Source of the DNA: Ignavibacteriales bacterium
Lineage (GTDB): Bacteria > Bacteroidota > Ignavibacteria > Ignavibacteriales > Ignavibacteriaceae
DNA: 64,000 bases
Reading direction: 5' to 3'
Assembly: GCA_016707285.1 (NCBI GenBank)
Contig: JADJIA010000014.1
Coordinates: 1 to 64,000, forward strand
The translations under genes and the position numbers were made by a program. Below, in pieces: positions 17,309 to 27,060 of the stretch. The stretch's first letter is position 1, and the number at the start of each line of letters is the position of its first letter. The notes beneath the pieces are model-generated. The model worked only from the letters and a program-made list of their open reading frames with translations, was not told where the DNA came from and ran no database searches.

Positions 17309-18784
17309 ATGAAATTTGAACAGTTTATAAGCCTGGCAAAAAAATATGATTATATCCCCGTGTATGAAAAAATTACAGCGGATTTATTTACTCCCGTAAT
17401 AGCATATTTAAAATTGAGGGAAGAGGGGAAACAAAGTTTTCTGCTTGAAACGGTGGAAGGGAAAGAGAGTCTGGGCAGATATTCCTTTATCGGAATAGAC
17501 CCCATTAAGATAATTTCGAACAGAGGATTAAGTCTTAAAATTTCTGACAGCGATGGTGAAGAAAAACGGGAGCAGAATATTTTTGATTACCTGAAGGAGG
17601 AACTTCATACCAGAAACCACCCGACTCTTGAGGAACTTCCTTCATTTACAGGGGGAACGGTGGGGTATCTCGCTTATGAAAACATCTCACTAATTGAGAA
17701 GAAGTTAAAATTTGATTCTTCGGTTGATGATCAATATGATTCAATTTTGGGGGTATATGATACAGTTTTGGCCTTTGACCACTATAAACATCAGGTGATC
17801 ATAATTACAAATGTGGCTGTGACTGAGGGGGTTGATCTTGAAGATTTGTATCATGAAGCCAAACAAAAGATTAAAGAATTGAGAGCAAAACTCTCCGCTC
17901 CACTCCATTTTGAATCGGATTTTAAGTTTGATCGGGATGTAAGCGAAAACATTTCAGATGAAGTATTTTGTGAACTGGTAGAACAAAGCAAAAAGAACAT
18001 TGTGGATGGTGATGTATTTCAGATTGTTCTTTCAAAAAGATTTACAACAAAATATGAAGGTGATCTTTTTAATGTTTACAGGGCATTGAGGATAATAAAT
18101 CCATCTCCTTATATGTATTTTCTGGAATTTGAAACGGGTCTTACAATCATAGGCACTTCCCCCGAAAACCTTGTTAAAGTTCAGAATGGAATTGTGGAGG
18201 TAATGCCGATTGCCGGGACAAGAAGAAGGGGTTCAACCCCCGAAGAGGATCAAAAGCTTGAAATGGATTTGGTAAATGACCCAAAAGAAATTGCTGAACA
18301 TGTAATGCTTGTTGATTTGGGGAGGAACGATGTGGGCAGGGTGTCGGAGTTTGGAACGGTTAAACTTAAAGAAAAGATGAAGATTCACCGTTTTTCCCAT
18401 GTAATGCATATAGTTTCCAGAGTTGAGGGGAAACTCAAAGTGGATCTCGACTGTATTGATGCCTTAAAATCGTGTTTCCCTGCCGGAACAGTTACCGGTG
18501 CCCCCAAAATAAGAGCAATGGAATTGATTTGTGAATATGAAAAACTCAAGAGGAATGTTTATGCGGGGGCAGTTGGGTATATCGATTTTTCGGGGAATCT
18601 AGATGTTTGTATCGCCATAAGGACATTGTTTGCCAAGGATAATTTAATCCACTGGCAGGCAGGAGCAGGGATTGTTGCAGACAGTCAACCCAGGCTCGAA
18701 GCAAAAGAGATTAAAAATAAATCAGCAGTATTAAGAAACGCACTTGAACACGCAGAGGTAATAGATGAAAATTCTGGTAATTGA
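17309..18784 (+). CDS. trpE: Anthranilate synthase component I
   Basis: 491 aa, normal length. It converts chorismate to anthranilate using ammonia from TrpG, the first committed step of tryptophan synthesis. The N-terminal LLETVEGKESLGRYSFIG carries the region that usually binds feedback Trp. The C-terminal chorismate-binding domain shows MPIAGTRRRGSTPEED, DLGRNDVGRVSEFG, CFPAGTVTGAPKIRAMELI and WQAGAGIVADSQP. First structural gene after the attenuator. It overlaps trpG by 20 bases, implying translational coupling of the two subunits. Confidence 0.97.
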   Translation: MKFEQFISLAKKYDYIPVYEKITADLFTPVIAYLKLREEGKQSFLLETVEGKESLGRYSFIGIDPIKIISNRGLSLKISDSDGEEKREQNIFDYLKEELHTRNHPTLEELPSFTGGTVGYLAYENISLIEKKLKFDSSVDDQYDSILGVYDTVLAFDHYKHQVIIITNVAVTEGVDLEDLYHEAKQKIKELRAKLSAPLHFESDFKFDRDVSENISDEVFCELVEQSKKNIVDGDVFQIVLSKRFTTKYEGDLFNVYRALRIINPSPYMYFLEFETGLTIIGTSPENLVKVQNGIVEVMPIAGTRRRGSTPEEDQKLEMDLVNDPKEIAEHVMLVDLGRNDVGRVSEFGTVKLKEKMKIHRFSHVMHIVSRVEGKLKVDLDCIDALKSCFPAGTVTGAPKIRAMELICEYEKLKRNVYAGAVGYIDFSGNLDVCIAIRTLFAKDNLIHWQAGAGIVADSQPRLEAKEIKNKSAVLRNALEHAEVIDENSGN

Positions 18785-19334
18785 CAATTACGATTCGTTC
18801 ACTTACAATCTGGTACAGCTTGTGGGTAAATTCACCCAGAATGTGATTGTTAAAAGGAACGATGAAATAACCACGGAAGAGATTAAAAAGATTGATCCTG
18901 ACAGGATACTTATCTCACCCGGACCGGGCAGACCTGAAAACTCCGGGATTACCCTGAATGTGATTGATGAGTTTTGCGGGAAAATTCCCATTCTTGGAGT
19001 TTGTCTTGGTCATCAGGCAATTGGACTTCAATTTGGAGCCGATATTGTGCACGCACCTGTTTTGATGCACGGAAAAACCTCGGAAATATCTCATTCCGGG
19101 GAGGGAATATTTAATGGGGTGGCTCAGAATTTTATCGCAACAAGATATCATTCATTAATTATTGATGAAGGTTCACTTCCCAGGGGTCTTAAAGTGACGG
19201 CGAGGTCGGAAGATGGTATAATAATGGGAGTAAGGCACAGAGAGAACGGAGTGGAGGGGATACAATTTCATCCCGAATCGATACTTACAGAAGCCGGGAC
19301 ACAACTTATGAAAAACTGGATTGAATCAAAATGA
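18765..19334 (+). CDS. trpG: Anthranilate synthase component II (glutamine amidotransferase)
   Basis: 189 aa class I glutamine amidotransferase that supplies ammonia to TrpE. Visible motifs: VIDNYDSFTYNLVQ at the start, the oxyanion ISPGPGRPENSG, the nucleophile in LGVCLGHQAIG (Cys about residue 80), HGKTSEI and the His/Glu pair in GIQFHPESILTE. It starts inside the end of trpE and overlaps trpD by four bases (ATGA). A stand-alone subunit, not fused to TrpE or TrpD. Confidence 0.97.
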   Translation: MKILVIDNYDSFTYNLVQLVGKFTQNVIVKRNDEITTEEIKKIDPDRILISPGPGRPENSGITLNVIDEFCGKIPILGVCLGHQAIGLQFGADIVHAPVLMHGKTSEISHSGEGIFNGVAQNFIATRYHSLIIDEGSLPRGLKVTARSEDGIIMGVRHRENGVEGIQFHPESILTEAGTQLMKNWIESK

Positions 19335-20350
19335 AGACATTTATTGAAAAAATGCTCGACAGAGACCACCTTTCATTTGACGAGGCATTTTATGTGATGG
19401 ATATGATAATGAGTGGCGAGGTGAATAACTCCCAGCTTGCAGCAATTTTGATTGCCCTTAAGGGGAAAGGTGAAACTGCTGCCGAGATAGCCGGATTTGC
19501 AAGTGCAATGAGAGAAAAGAGTATAAAAGTTGAAACAAAAAGGAGTGACCTGATAGATGTATGTGGAACCGGGGGAGATGATTCGGGAACCATAAACATT
19601 TCAACCGCGGCAGCTTTTGTGGTTGCGGGTGCAGGAATTGGAGTGGCAAAACATGGCAATAAATCGATCTCCAGCAGATCGGGCAGTGCAGATGTATTAA
19701 CACAACTTGGAGTAAAGATTAATCTTTCACCTTTTGAAACGGGGAGGGCAATTGATGAAACAGGGATAGGATTTTTGTTTGCTCCATATTATCACCCTGC
19801 GATGAAATATGCTTCCGTTGTAAGAAAAGAACTGGGGATGAAAACGGTTTTTAATCTGCTGGGACCCCTTACCAACCCCGCCGGGACAAAAAACCAGTTG
19901 GTTGGGGTGTATAACAACAAATCAGCGGGTCTGATGGCGGAAGCTGCTGCATATCTAAAGATGAAAAGAGTTTTATTTATCTGTACAGGTGATTGTCGCG
20001 ATGAGGTGACACTTGATACCACAACTGCGATTTTTGAATATAAAGAGGGGGCAGGGACAACATCGTATAATCTTAATCCTGCTGATTTTGGTTACCCCGG
20101 CGTGGCGATTGGCGACCTCATTGGTGATACACCCGAATATAATGCCGGGGTGATTTATGATCTATTAAAAAATCCGGAGAGGGACGGGAAGTTTTTTGTG
20201 GTTGCCGCCAATTCCGCACTTGCCTTGTATTGTGCCGGAATATCGGAAGATTTGAGAGTATGCAGCGGGCTGGCGGAAGAATCCATCCTGAGTGGAAAGG
20301 CATTTAATAAATTGCAGGAACTTATCAAATTTGGAGAAGGGACTTTATGA
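19331..20350 (+). CDS. trpD: Anthranilate phosphoribosyltransferase
   Basis: 339 aa. It transfers phosphoribose from PRPP to anthranilate. The glycine-rich PRPP site DVCGTGGDDSGTINIST (residues about 77-93), AKHGNKSISSRSGSADVLTQLG and NLLGPLTNPAG are family signatures. Both ends overlap neighbours by four bases (ATGA), the usual close packing of this operon. Confidence 0.97.
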   Translation: MKTFIEKMLDRDHLSFDEAFYVMDMIMSGEVNNSQLAAILIALKGKGETAAEIAGFASAMREKSIKVETKRSDLIDVCGTGGDDSGTINISTAAAFVVAGAGIGVAKHGNKSISSRSGSADVLTQLGVKINLSPFETGRAIDETGIGFLFAPYYHPAMKYASVVRKELGMKTVFNLLGPLTNPAGTKNQLVGVYNNKSAGLMAEAAAYLKMKRVLFICTGDCRDEVTLDTTTAIFEYKEGAGTTSYNLNPADFGYPGVAIGDLIGDTPEYNAGVIYDLLKNPERDGKFFVVAANSALALYCAGISEDLRVCSGLAEESILSGKAFNKLQELIKFGEGTL

Positions 20351-21134
20351 GTATTCTTGAACAAATTCTTGAAGTGAAACGGAAAGAAATTACACTACTG
20401 AAGCAGAATCGCCGGGTTAAGGAGTATGATGATTCAAGCCTGTTATACAAGCCGACTTTGAGTCTCATCAATACAATAAGAAAAAGCCGGGATATTTCGA
20501 TTATTGCTGAGGTGAAAAAAGCGAGTCCTTCAAAAGGGATATTTATTGATAACTTTGATCACCTCGACATCGCAGTTGAATATTTTAAAAATGGTGCTGA
20601 TGCCATTTCCGTTATTACTGATGAACAGTTTTTTAAAGGGAGCATCGATCATCTTCACGATATCGCTTTGATTAAAAACAAACCGCTCTTGCGGAAGGAT
20701 TTTATAATTGATGAATCTCAGGTTTTTCAGGCAAGGGAGAATGGAGCTGATGCGATCCTGTTGATATGTGAGGCACTGGAAAAAGAGTCAATTCGAAAGT
20801 TGACCAAAACGGCTCAACTGCTTGGGATGGATGTATTGCTTGAACTCCATGCGATTGATCAGATTTCCAAGATCGATTTTTCGCTCAACAAACTGATTGG
20901 GGTTAACAATCGTGATCTTACAACATTTATTACCGATCTAAAAACCACAGAGGAGATAAGACGGCAACTTCCCGATGACATTCTGCTTGTTTCGGAGAGT
21001 GGAATTAATTGCAAGGATGATATCGCAGGGTCCGGGATGCCGGTTGTGATGCCGTTTTGGTGGGGGAACATTTTATTCGGTCGGCTTCAATTGGTGGGGC
21101 TCTAAGAGAGATGAAAGAATGGTGTAGGGGATGA
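20347..21134 (+). CDS. trpC: Indole-3-glycerol phosphate synthase (one frameshift near the C-terminus)
   Basis: About 262 aa when corrected. It closes the indole ring from carboxyphenylamino-deoxyribulose phosphate. Motifs: IIAEVKKASPSKG, ADAISVITDEQFFKGS, LLRKDFIIDESQ, ADAILLICEAL, LIGVNNRDLTTF and LLVSESGI. The uninterrupted frame ends aberrantly at 21105. Adding one base at 21023-21025 (ATCGCAGG for ATCCGCAGG) gives RVRDAGCDAVLVGEHFIRS and a TGA at 21132-21134, overlapping the trpF ATG exactly as ATGA. The restored overlap argues for a sequencing deletion, not a real pseudogene. Confidence 0.93.
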
Positions 21135-21775
21135 GGGTTAAAATTTGTGGGATTACCAATTCTGAGGATGCAATTTTTTGTGAATCAGCAGGTGCCGAAT
21201 TTCTTGGTTTCATTTTCTACCGCGGAAGTAAAAGGTATATCTATCCTTCTGCAGCCCTCGAAATAAGAAAAATGCTTAAACCCGTGACAAAAACAGTTGG
21301 AGTTTTTGTAAATGAAGAACTTGAGGTTGTAAACAAAATTGTTAAAGAATTACAGCTCGATTTTGTGCAGTTACACGGGGATGAGACACCCGAATATACC
21401 GCTGAAGTAAAATGCAAAACAATTAAAGCATTCAGGATAATGGACGGATTTGACTACGGGATAATCGACAAATACGGGGCTTCAATCCCGTTGTTTGATA
21501 CATTTTCCAACAGTTTATATGGGGGAACGGGAGAGAGATTTGACTGGAATGTCATCCCCGGCAAATTAAAAGGACAATATTTTCTATCGGGAGGAATCTC
21601 TACAGAAAATATAAAAGAAGTGGCTGCATCACTTCGTCCTTTTGCCGTGGATGTTAACTCTTCACTCGAAAAGGAACCGGGAATTAAAGACCACAACAAA
21701 GTAAAAGACTTTTTTGATCTGATTGGATCACTTGTCGAAATTAAAAGAGGAATTGATGATGTTAAACAAAAATGA
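21131..21775 (+). CDS. trpF: Phosphoribosylanthranilate isomerase
   Basis: 214 aa TIM-barrel enzyme catalysing the Amadori rearrangement between the TrpD and TrpC steps. Motifs: VKICGITNSEDA with the catalytic Cys, FYRGSKRYI, GVFVNEE, LDFVQLHGDE, LFDTFSN...GGTGERFDW with the catalytic Asp, and FLSGGISTENI. Separate from trpC, with a four-base overlap at its start; its 3' end overlaps the trpB start by about 20 bases. Confidence 0.96.
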   Translation: MRVKICGITNSEDAIFCESAGAEFLGFIFYRGSKRYIYPSAALEIRKMLKPVTKTVGVFVNEELEVVNKIVKELQLDFVQLHGDETPEYTAEVKCKTIKAFRIMDGFDYGIIDKYGASIPLFDTFSNSLYGGTGERFDWNVIPGKLKGQYFLSGGISTENIKEVAASLRPFAVDVNSSLEKEPGIKDHNKVKDFFDLIGSLVEIKRGIDDVKQK

Positions 21776-23111
21776 GTATAATCAGCCCGACAAAAACGGC
21801 AAATTTGGAATTTATGGAGGAAGATTCGTTCCCGAAATCCTTGTTCCTGCTCTAAGGGAATTGGAAGAGCTTTATACAGAAGTAAAAAAAGACCCGAAAT
21901 TCAGGGAGGAGTTCCAAAACCTTCAACAAAAATATAACTGCAGACCCACACCCCTGACTTATGCACAAAGACTTACCAATCACTTCGGAACAGGGAAGAT
22001 TTATCTTAAAAGAGAAGACCTGAACCATACCGGTGCGCACAAGATAAACAATGTTTTGGGACAGGTTCTCATGGCGCAAAAGCTTGGCAAAACCAGAATA
22101 ATTGCAGAGACAGGAGCCGGGCAACATGGTGTTGCTGTTGCAACCGCTTGTGCAAAGTTTGGATTAAAGTGTGTTGTTTATATGGGTGAGGTGGACATAA
22201 AAAGACAGGCACCAAATGTTTTTCGGATGAAATTGCTCGGAGCCGAGGTGGTTCCTGTGGTGTCGGGGAGCCGGACTCTTAAGGATGCCACCAATGAGGC
22301 GATTCGCGACTGGGTAACCAATGTTAAAGATACCCATTATATAATTGGTTCGGTGGTTGGTCCACATCCTTATCCCATGATTGTCAGGGATTTTCAATCG
22401 GTTATCGGGGTGGAGACAAAAGAACAGATTTTCAAAGAAGAGGGCAGACTGCCCGATATTATCGTTGCTTGTGTTGGCGGGGGAAGTAATGCCATGGGGA
22501 TATTCCATCCATTCATTAATAACGAGGGAGTTCGATTAATTGGAGTTGAAGCTGCGGGATTGGGGTTGGAATCGGGTAAACATTGTGCCTCCCTCACTCT
22601 TGGAAGAGTCGGAATTTTTCAGGGGATGATGAGTTATCTTTTGCAGGATGATGACGGACAGGTTTCTGAAGTACATTCAATCTCAGCGGGACTCGATTAT
22701 CCCGGTTCCGGACCCGAACACAGCTACTTAAAAGACATCGACAGATGTGAATATTTCTCCGTTACGGATGAGGAAGCACTTGAAGCCACCTCCCTCCTTG
22801 CGAGACTTGAAGGAATTATCCCCGCACTGGAAACGGCTCATGCTCTGGCATACCTGAATTATCTGATGCCCGCGACAACAAAAGATCAAATTGTTGTGGT
22901 TAATGTTTCAGGCAGGGGGGATAAGGATTTGGGGACGATAATTGAGAACCTCAGAACTTCGGAACCTCAGAACTTCGGAACCTCAGAACTTCGGAACCTC
23001 AGAACTTCGGAACCTCAGAACTTCGGAACCTCAGAACTTCGGAACCTCAGAACCTCAGAACGGAACCTCAGAACTTCGGAACCTCAGAACTTCGGAACCT
23101 CAGAACTTTAG
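21756..23111 (+). CDS. trpB: Tryptophan synthase beta chain with a repeat-derived C-terminal extension
   Basis: PLP enzyme that joins indole and serine. Motifs: GIYGGRFVPEILVPALREL, LKREDLNHTGAHKINN with the PLP Lys, ETGAGQHGVA, YMGEVDIKRQAPNV and CVGGGSNAMGIF. The ATG at 21756 (or 21759) follows AGAGG at 21745; an upstream in-frame TTG at 21723 lies well inside trpF and is less likely. The normal end is near DKDLGTIIENL (about 22950). After it come about 53 extra residues of a 16-residue repeat (NLRTSEPQNFGTSELR), encoded by a 16-base tandem repeat. The catalytic part is intact, so the tail is probably tolerated. Confidence 0.96.
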   Translation: MMLNKNEYNQPDKNGKFGIYGGRFVPEILVPALRELEELYTEVKKDPKFREEFQNLQQKYNCRPTPLTYAQRLTNHFGTGKIYLKREDLNHTGAHKINNVLGQVLMAQKLGKTRIIAETGAGQHGVAVATACAKFGLKCVVYMGEVDIKRQAPNVFRMKLLGAEVVPVVSGSRTLKDATNEAIRDWVTNVKDTHYIIGSVVGPHPYPMIVRDFQSVIGVETKEQIFKEEGRLPDIIVACVGGGSNAMGIFHPFINNEGVRLIGVEAAGLGLESGKHCASLTLGRVGIFQGMMSYLLQDDDGQVSEVHSISAGLDYPGSGPEHSYLKDIDRCEYFSVTDEEALEATSLLARLEGIIPALETAHALAYLNYLMPATTKDQIVVVNVSGRGDKDLGTIIENLRTSEPQNFGTSELRNLRTSEPQNFGTSELRNLRTSERNLRTSEPQNFGTSEL

Positions 23112-23130
23112 AACTTGAGAGATTTTAGAA
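22947..23130 (+). repeat. 16-bp tandem repeat at the 3' end of trpB
   Basis: The unit AACCTCAGAACTTCGG occurs six times head to tail (22947-23042). A degenerate AACCTCAG-AACCTCAG-AACGG follows, then two more full units and a truncated one reaching the stop. Because 16 is not a multiple of three, the repeat reads through all three phases and gives a 48-base/16-residue protein period. Related TTTAGAACTTGAGAG words continue past the stop. Confidence 0.9.
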
Positions 23131-23149
23131 TTATTAATTTGGGATAGAG

Positions 23150-23938
23150 ATGTTAAAGATTTATAAGAAGATTGAAGAGATAAATAATAAAAATGAAAAG
23201 GTATTATCGGTGTTTTTGACGGCGGGGTATCCGGACAGGGAGAATTTTGTGGAGCTGGCATTGGGTGTGCTGGATGCGGGGGCGGATATGCTGGAGATTG
23301 GGATACCGTTTAGTGATCCACTTGCTGACGGAGCTGTGATACAAAAGTCTTCACATGTTGCGATAGAAAATGGAGTGAATCTTGATACTGTTTTTGAGTT
23401 TTCACGGTTGATCAGAGCGAAAACAGACAAACCATTGATATTGATGGGATATGCAAATCCCGTTTTTAGATACGGTGTAAAACGATTTTTAGTTGATGCC
23501 GTGGACTGTGGAATTGATGGATTGATAATTCCTGATATACCCCTGGAAGAGTACGATTCATTTTATCCTTCGGATGAAATTTTATTGGACAGAATTCTTC
23601 TTACAACGCCACAATCAGGCGAGGAAAGGATTAAAAAGATTGATTGCATAAGTTCCGGTTTTGTTTATTGTGTCAGTGTTTCAGGTACAACAGGGGTCAG
23701 GAATTCATTTTCAGATGCTGAGATAAAGTCGCTTCAAAATACCGGGAGCCTGATAAAAAAGAACAAAATGTTGGTGGGTTTTGGGATATCCACCGTTGAA
23801 AACATCAGGCAGGTTTCGCCCTTCTGTGATGGTGTTATAGTAGGAAGTGCAGTGATTAAAAAACTGGATGAATCGGGGAGTTCGGGTGTTTTTGACTTGG
23901 TAAAAACCCTTAAATCAGGATGTAGAGGCTTAACTTAG
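23150..23938 (+). CDS. trpA: Tryptophan synthase alpha chain
   Basis: 262 aa TIM barrel that cleaves indole-3-glycerol phosphate and channels indole to TrpB. Motifs: FLTAGYPDRENFVELAL, DMLEIGIPFSDPLADGAVIQ with catalytic Glu, DGLIIPDIPLEEYD with catalytic Asp, VSVSGTTGVR, VGFGISTVENI and GVIVGSAVI. Last gene of the trp operon, 38 bases after trpB behind the repeat. Its stop overlaps by four bases the stop of the sensor-kinase gene on the other strand; no terminator lies between them. Confidence 0.96.
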   Translation: MLKIYKKIEEINNKNEKVLSVFLTAGYPDRENFVELALGVLDAGADMLEIGIPFSDPLADGAVIQKSSHVAIENGVNLDTVFEFSRLIRAKTDKPLILMGYANPVFRYGVKRFLVDAVDCGIDGLIIPDIPLEEYDSFYPSDEILLDRILLTTPQSGEERIKKIDCISSGFVYCVSVSGTTGVRNSFSDAEIKSLQNTGSLIKKNKMLVGFGISTVENIRQVSPFCDGVIVGSAVIKKLDESGSSGVFDLVKTLKSGCRGLT

Positions 23939-26900
23939 TCGCTGTTTCTGAATGTGACGGTGAATTTGGTCCCTTCTCCGGGGGAGCTTTCCACTTTGAT
24001 GTCGCCACCTGTTTTTTTCAGCAGGTCGTGGGTAATATTCATGCCAAGTCCGGTTCCTTTTTCATTGGCAGTTCCTTTCCTGCTTTTTATTCCCGTGAGA
24101 GTAAAAAGTTTTTCAACCATTTCAGAGTTCATACCAATACCCGAATCTTCGACGATGAGAATTATTTCCTCTCCCGATTTATTCGCGGAAACCAAAATGT
24201 TTCCTTCGGGATTGGTAAACTTAATCGCATTGCTCAATAGGTTACTGACTACAGATTTAACAATGTTTTCATCTGTAAACACATGGATATCTTCTTCGAT
24301 CTGCGAACTCAGAATTATATTTTTTTTCGTAATCTGGGGATGGAAGAGTTCTAAAACAACATGGATCACTTTCGCCACATTTACATCTTTATGCTCGGGG
24401 ACCAATCCCCCAATTTGAAGTCGTGACCATTCAAGCAGACCATCCACAAGAGAAACTGTATTTCGTGAGGAGACAAGAATTTTTTCGACAGTGGATCTTA
24501 TTTCCTTTTTGTCCATTTCATCAAGTTCATCTTCAAGTATTTCAGAGAATCCGAGAATTGACATAAAAGGACTTCTCAGATCGTGAGAGATGATTGAGAA
24601 AATTTTGTCTTTTGTACGGTTAAGATTGTCGAGTTCCAGTGTTCTTTGTTTAACTTCTTCCTCAAGACCGTCTAATGTATGTTTTAATTTTAATTCCGAC
24701 TCGGCAAGTTCTTTGGTTCTTTTGTTCACCATTGTTTCAAGTCTTGCTTGTTCCCTGTGAGTCAACAGAAATTTATGAACCAGAAGATATAAAATGATAA
24801 ATATAACTGTCGCAAAAAACATGAACCACAGTTTTAGATAAAATGGTTTTTCAATTATTATGCTTTCAGAAAATACCGGATTACTCCAGACACTCAGTCT
24901 GTTTTTTGCCATTACCACAAGTTTGTATTCACCTGAAGGAAGATTTGGATATCTGATACTGTAGAGTTGAGCCTGTTTAAGGGTGTAAAAGTCTTTATCG
25001 AATCCTTCCAGTTTGATCCGATATTCTATTGTGTTTTCATTTCTGAAAGAGATTCCTCTGACAGTAAATTGCAGAGTGTTCTCATCGTATGGAATATAGT
25101 TTGCCTTGTTAAGGTCGTAAAAGTTTCCGGCGTTTGTTTCAATGGTTGACAGGAACAGTCTTGGGGATGGGATCGCCTTCCTTTCGATGCCAATTGAGTA
25201 TGAAGACAGGCCCGTATTGGTTCCAATCCAGAGTTTGTTTTCTGCATCGATAACTGCCGCTGAGCGATTCATCTCGTAGCCGGAAAGTCCGTCATCCACA
25301 GAATAATTATAAATTGTTGAACTGCCGTCCCATCTTGTGAGTCCGTCAATGGTTCCAAACCAGTAATTTTTTTGTTTGCTTTTTATGATAAAATAGACAC
25401 TACGGCTGATCGAGAAACCATTTTTTACAAATTTGGTTAATTCACCATCTTTAAATGAATAGAGTCCTGTTTCAGCTCCAACAAGAAGAGACCCGTCTTC
25501 TTCCTGGAAAAGTGAAAAAGTACTCGAGACCAGAGGGTTTTTGTCTTTTACCAACGGGATGATTTTTCCATCCAAAAGTTGGAAAATTCCCAACTGACTT
25601 GTAAGATAAACCTTGTCGTTAAAAATATAAATTTTCCGAAAATTTTTCAATTTTGTTTTAGGGTCAAATTCTTCGAGTTTCCCGTTATTAAAACTAAAAA
25701 CACCATTGCTTGAAGCTACGAGCAGACCAAAATCTTTTGAATAAGCCAACGCAGTTACACTACCATTGACGGTTGCCACTTCAGTGTATGAACCATCGCG
25801 TGAAATTTTAATTAATCCATAAAAACCTGCGGCTGCCCAGATGTTTCCCTCGTCGTCAACCACCAAATCGAGCACTCTGGCAACAATATCACTACTCCGG
25901 TCATTTCGTTGGAAATTTACAGGAGTAAAAATCCTGTTCTTATAAAGTGTAAATCCGGAATTGTGCCCAAAAATGAAATTTCCGGGTTCAAATTCCACGA
26001 TTGCAGTAACCTCATCTTCGAGCATACCGGAGGATTTAAAATAGTTTGTGAAAGGGTGATAGGTTACTTTGTCCACACCACGATAGTCCGCAAACCAGAT
26101 GTTATGTTCAGAATCTAAAAAGACGAATGTTCCCCCCTCGGAAGCAAAACCTTTGTTTTTACCAAAAGTCTCAAACTTTTCCGATTTTCTGTCGAAGCAA
26201 AATTTTATAACCTTGTTTCCCATGTATATTTTTTTATCTGCATCTTCAACAATAAAAAAATTCAAAAACAGAGCCATAAATTCGATGTTTGCAGGGAGGG
26301 AATATTTTTGTACCGAAGAGTTAATAACATCAGCGAACCATGTTCTTGAGAGGAGGAAGAACCGGGGTTTCCCGGGGCTGTCTTCAGTTATGGTGACCGC
26401 CCAAACCTTTTCATCCACACCAAACAGACCATTTTGAATCAAGGGGGTTGTACCGTCTTCAAACGATATTTGTGTCACTCCTTCGCTGGTAGCGAGGTAA
26501 ACTTGTTCCCGATAAACAGTGATACCGTAGATGGATGTTGGAATTTTGGAGTTAGAATTGTTTAGTCTTGTCCATTTACCTTTAACCATGAAGAAAAGGT
26601 CTGAGAATGTGGAGAGTACAACCACGGGGGAGTTGTTATGATAAAAAACAGAAAAACCGGTAACAGTTTCACTGCCAATGCCGGTGACATCAGGATTTGG
26701 AATCTCAGACCACACATTGTTCTTTAAGGTAAATAACTTGCTTCTCAAATAGAAGGGAGCCACCCAGATTGTGCCATGTGCATCGGTGACGATCGCTTTG
26801 TAGCCTGAAAAATTATTGGAATCCGGAAGATTAATGTTTTCCCAGCTAAATGCATCATAAACTGAAACACCGGCACCTGTTGCAAGCCAGATTCTGCCTG

Positions 26901-27060
26901 AAGTGTCTTCTGTTAATCCGTTTATTCTGTTGGACTCAAGTCCACTACCGATGTTATAATTGGTAATAGAATAGTTCTGTCCGGCTTGTCCCGGTAGATT
27001 CGAGACAATAAAAAAGAAGATTATTAAGGTTTTGAGAATAGAGCTAAAAAGTTTGGTCAT
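23935..27060 (-). CDS. Two-component sensor histidine kinase with propeller sensor (Reg_prop/Y_Y_Y), no receiver
   Basis: 1041 aa. Signal peptide, then about 600 residues of two-component propeller repeats (D..G.IW.AT..G blades, e.g. LTEDTSGRIWLATGAGVSVYD and VDDEGNIWAAAGFYG). A Y_Y_Y domain (IEYRIKLEGFDKDF ... PNLPSGEYKLVVMAKN) and one membrane helix near residues 738-762 follow. Next is a coiled coil, then HisKA with phospho-acceptor SHDLRSPFMSILGF near residue 822, and HATPase_c with NLLSNAIKF, VEDSGIGM and GTGLGMNITHDL. Unlike the related hybrid systems of gut Bacteroides it ends after the ATPase, with no receiver or AraC domain, so its regulator is encoded elsewhere. Signal unknown; such propellers often sense glycans. 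Confidence 0.9.
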   Translation of the reverse strand: MTKLFSSILKTLIIFFFIVSNLPGQAGQNYSITNYNIGSGLESNRINGLTEDTSGRIWLATGAGVSVYDAFSWENINLPDSNNFSGYKAIVTDAHGTIWVAPFYLRSKLFTLKNNVWSEIPNPDVTGIGSETVTGFSVFYHNNSPVVVLSTFSDLFFMVKGKWTRLNNSNSKIPTSIYGITVYREQVYLATSEGVTQISFEDGTTPLIQNGLFGVDEKVWAVTITEDSPGKPRFFLLSRTWFADVINSSVQKYSLPANIEFMALFLNFFIVEDADKKIYMGNKVIKFCFDRKSEKFETFGKNKGFASEGGTFVFLDSEHNIWFADYRGVDKVTYHPFTNYFKSSGMLEDEVTAIVEFEPGNFIFGHNSGFTLYKNRIFTPVNFQRNDRSSDIVARVLDLVVDDEGNIWAAAGFYGLIKISRDGSYTEVATVNGSVTALAYSKDFGLLVASSNGVFSFNNGKLEEFDPKTKLKNFRKIYIFNDKVYLTSQLGIFQLLDGKIIPLVKDKNPLVSSTFSLFQEEDGSLLVGAETGLYSFKDGELTKFVKNGFSISRSVYFIIKSKQKNYWFGTIDGLTRWDGSSTIYNYSVDDGLSGYEMNRSAAVIDAENKLWIGTNTGLSSYSIGIERKAIPSPRLFLSTIETNAGNFYDLNKANYIPYDENTLQFTVRGISFRNENTIEYRIKLEGFDKDFYTLKQAQLYSIRYPNLPSGEYKLVVMAKNRLSVWSNPVFSESIIIEKPFYLKLWFMFFATVIFIILYLLVHKFLLTHREQARLETMVNKRTKELAESELKLKHTLDGLEEEVKQRTLELDNLNRTKDKIFSIISHDLRSPFMSILGFSEILEDELDEMDKKEIRSTVEKILVSSRNTVSLVDGLLEWSRLQIGGLVPEHKDVNVAKVIHVVLELFHPQITKKNIILSSQIEEDIHVFTDENIVKSVVSNLLSNAIKFTNPEGNILVSANKSGEEIILIVEDSGIGMNSEMVEKLFTLTGIKSRKGTANEKGTGLGMNITHDLLKKTGGDIKVESSPGEGTKFTVTFRNSD

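Noticed and set aside
21723..21755. Upstream TTG start for trpB adding eleven residues
   Set aside because: It lies deep inside trpF and lacks a ribosome-binding site; the ATG at 21756 has AGAGG at the right distance and matches the family N-terminus.
22947..23110. CRISPR array
   Set aside because: The 16-bp units are head to tail without spacers, and no cas genes are present.
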